5,775 nt of DNA from the NCBI GenBank assembly GCA_023252065.1, contig JAHEXO010000170.1, positions 1-5,775 on the forward strand. The letters run 5' to 3'. Positions 4,877 through 5,775 of the stretch are shown here, piece after piece; the stretch's first letter is position 1; every line of letters begins with the position of its first letter. The DNA comes from Nocardioides sp. Its GTDB lineage: Bacteria; Actinomycetota; Actinomycetes; Propionibacteriales; Nocardioidaceae. The notes beneath the pieces were generated by a model. The model searched no databases. It was not told where the DNA came from and saw only the letters and a list, made by a program, of their open reading frames with translations. The translations under genes and the position numbers were made by a program.

Positions 4877-5706
4877 GCTGCGGCCGCCTGCTCGACGAGC
4901 TTGGTGAACCTGGCCGCGTAGTGGGTGAACCCACCCGCGTGGCTCGCGGCCGGGAACGTCACGGTGGTGGCGTCGGCGCGGGCCGCCATGGCGCGCTGGA
5001 GGTTCGGGTCGATGACCCGGTCCGACCCGGAGACGGCGTACCAGCTGGGGATGCTGTGCCAGCCGACCGGCCCGGACGGCGTGAACAGGATGTCGAGGCT
5101 GGTCGGGGTCTGCGCGGCTGCGAGGGCCGCGGCCAGCTGCGGGTTCAGGTCCTGGGCGAAGTCCTGGCGGAAGTGGGCGGGGTCGATCACGGCCAGGCCG
5201 CTCTGGTCGAAGAGGAGATGGCCCGGCGGGAAGGGCGGAGCGAGGAACGACGGCGGCGCGTAGCCGACGCCGAGGTCGTTGATGGTCTCCCCCGCGTTGG
5301 GGACGAAGGCGGCGGTGAACACCAGGGCCCTTACGTCGGCGCGACCGGCCGACGCGTTGGAGACGACGAAGCCGCCGTAGGAGTGCCCGACCAGGATCTT
5401 CGGGCCGCTGACGGAGTCGAGCGCCGACCGGACGGTGGCGACGTCACCGGCCACGCCGTGCAGATCGAGCGCGGGCGTGAGCGTCGGGTAGCCGTCCCGA
5501 TGGAGGCGGGCGACGACGTCGTCCCAGGCGGACGGGCCCGAGAACGCACCGTGTACGAGCACGATCGTCGGTCGGTCCCCGGAGCCGGCTTCCGCCGAGC
5601 TCGCCGGAGCCGTCGCCCACGCGGCGAGGAAGCCGACGAGCAGGACCAGGGTGGCGAAGAGGGAGAGCCGGGCGGTGGCGCGACGGCTGAGGGCAGGTGC
5701 GGACAT
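4867..5706 (-). CDS. Exported alpha/beta hydrolase (esterase-like)
   Basis: The 279-residue protein starts with a signal peptide: basic residues 8-13, a hydrophobic stretch of about 14-33, and a likely cleavage after Ala-Glu-Ala at 38-40. There is no lipobox cysteine. The remainder is an alpha/beta hydrolase: strand and oxyanion-hole motif TIVLVHGAF (47-55), nucleophile elbow GHSYGG (107-112, Ser109), probable acid Asp229 in SGSDRVIDP, and catalytic His256 in ASHAGGF. A cap region of about 135-215 is rich in Pro and Ala. Overall it resembles the plant salicylate/nitrile esterase-like bacterial group (Abhydrolase_6). An ester or related small substrate outside the membrane is inferred. The start has AGGAG seven bases upstream. 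The SDR-like gene ends 23 bp upstream on the same strand, so the two are probably one operon, though an exported hydrolase and a cytoplasmic SDR need not share a pathway. Confidence 0.93.
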   Translation of the reverse strand: MSAPALSRRATARLSLFATLVLLVGFLAAWATAPASSAEAGSGDRPTIVLVHGAFSGPSAWDDVVARLHRDGYPTLTPALDLHGVAGDVATVRSALDSVSGPKILVGHSYGGFVVSNASAGRADVRALVFTAAFVPNAGETINDLGVGYAPPSFLAPPFPPGHLLFDQSGLAVIDPAHFRQDFAQDLNPQLAAALAAAQTPTSLDILFTPSGPVGWHSIPSWYAVSGSDRVIDPNLQRAMAARADATTVTFPAASHAGGFTHYAARFTKLVEQAAAATG

Positions 5707-5729
5707 GGGAGGTCTCCTGTGTGCGTTGG

Positions 5730-5775
5730 TCAGAGGGTGGTGATCAGGCCGCCGTCGATGGTGAAGTCGGCGCCG
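5730..5775 (-). CDS. Short-chain dehydrogenase/reductase, C-terminal fragment
   Basis: The minus strand entering from the right edge reads GADFTIDGGLITTL followed by TGA (5732-5730). The G-x-x-F-T-x-D-G-G pattern very near the C-terminus is the usual end of classical SDR enzymes, NAD(P)-dependent oxidoreductases of the Rossmann fold. Only 14 residues are visible, so substrate and exact family cannot be given. The stop is 23 bp before the hydrolase start and leaves no room for a terminator, which supports co-transcription. Confidence 0.75.
   Translation of the reverse strand, partial: GADFTIDGGLITTL

Noticed and set aside
5707..5717. GGAG/CTCC complementarity around the hydrolase ribosome binding site as an RNA switch
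   Set aside because: The two-base loop cannot form a stable hairpin, and the match is just a by-product of the Shine-Dalgarno sequence.
1..5775. tRNA, rRNA, CRISPR, phage or defence-system genes
   Set aside because: No clover-leaf, spaced direct repeats, integrase, nuclease or other defence-type protein could be found; all long coding regions belong to housekeeping, regulatory or transport families.

Overview
The window is very GC-rich, with strong G/C bias at third codon positions. It carries an F420-dependent PPOX-fold protein, a membrane-anchored Hanks-type Ser/Thr kinase, Tat and Sec export signals, and a promoter layout that looks leaderless. Together these point to a high-GC actinomycete. 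A palindromic element in the leader of the ABC transporter resembles an intergenic repeat I associate from memory with Nocardioides and relatives, so Nocardioidaceae is my best guess. No taxonomic search was possible.

Layout, left to right. (1) <1..195, minus: the first 65 codons of a Tat-exported protein of unknown function, running off the left edge, with a possible promoter at 261-288. (2) 314..784, minus: a small PPOX-class, probably F420-dependent, oxidoreductase. (3) 831..927: two tandem hairpins, one with a perfect 23-bp stem, separating gene 2 from the kinase. (4) 933..2390, minus: a receptor-type Ser/Thr kinase with a kinase domain, one membrane helix and a small exported C-terminal domain that looks NTF2-like. 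(5) 2469..2897, minus: a MarR-family regulator. (6) 2898..3054: a divergent control region with overlapping palindromes, a leaderless-type promoter for marR, a palindromic repeat and a strong ribosome binding site. (7) 3055..4863, plus: an ABC half-exporter (membrane domain fused to ATPase). (8) 4867..5706, minus: an exported alpha/beta hydrolase, convergent with the exporter and only 3 bp from it. (9) 5730..>5775, minus: the last 14 codons of what looks like a short-chain dehydrogenase/reductase.

The clearest functional unit is the marR / ABC-exporter divergon. The regulator probably binds the palindrome between the genes and represses the exporter and itself, as in many drug- or metabolite-responsive MarR systems. 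The kinase follows marR on the same strand after 78 bp and could be co-transcribed, although a perfect 16-bp palindrome in that gap may separate them. The SDR and the hydrolase are 23 bp apart on one strand and are probably one operon.

All gene families here are familiar. I see no phage, transposase, CRISPR array or defence system, and no strong case for a new multi-gene system. The less ordinary material lies in the non-coding DNA (the 831-897 inverted repeat, the overlapping operators, the leader repeat) and in the kinase's exported domain.
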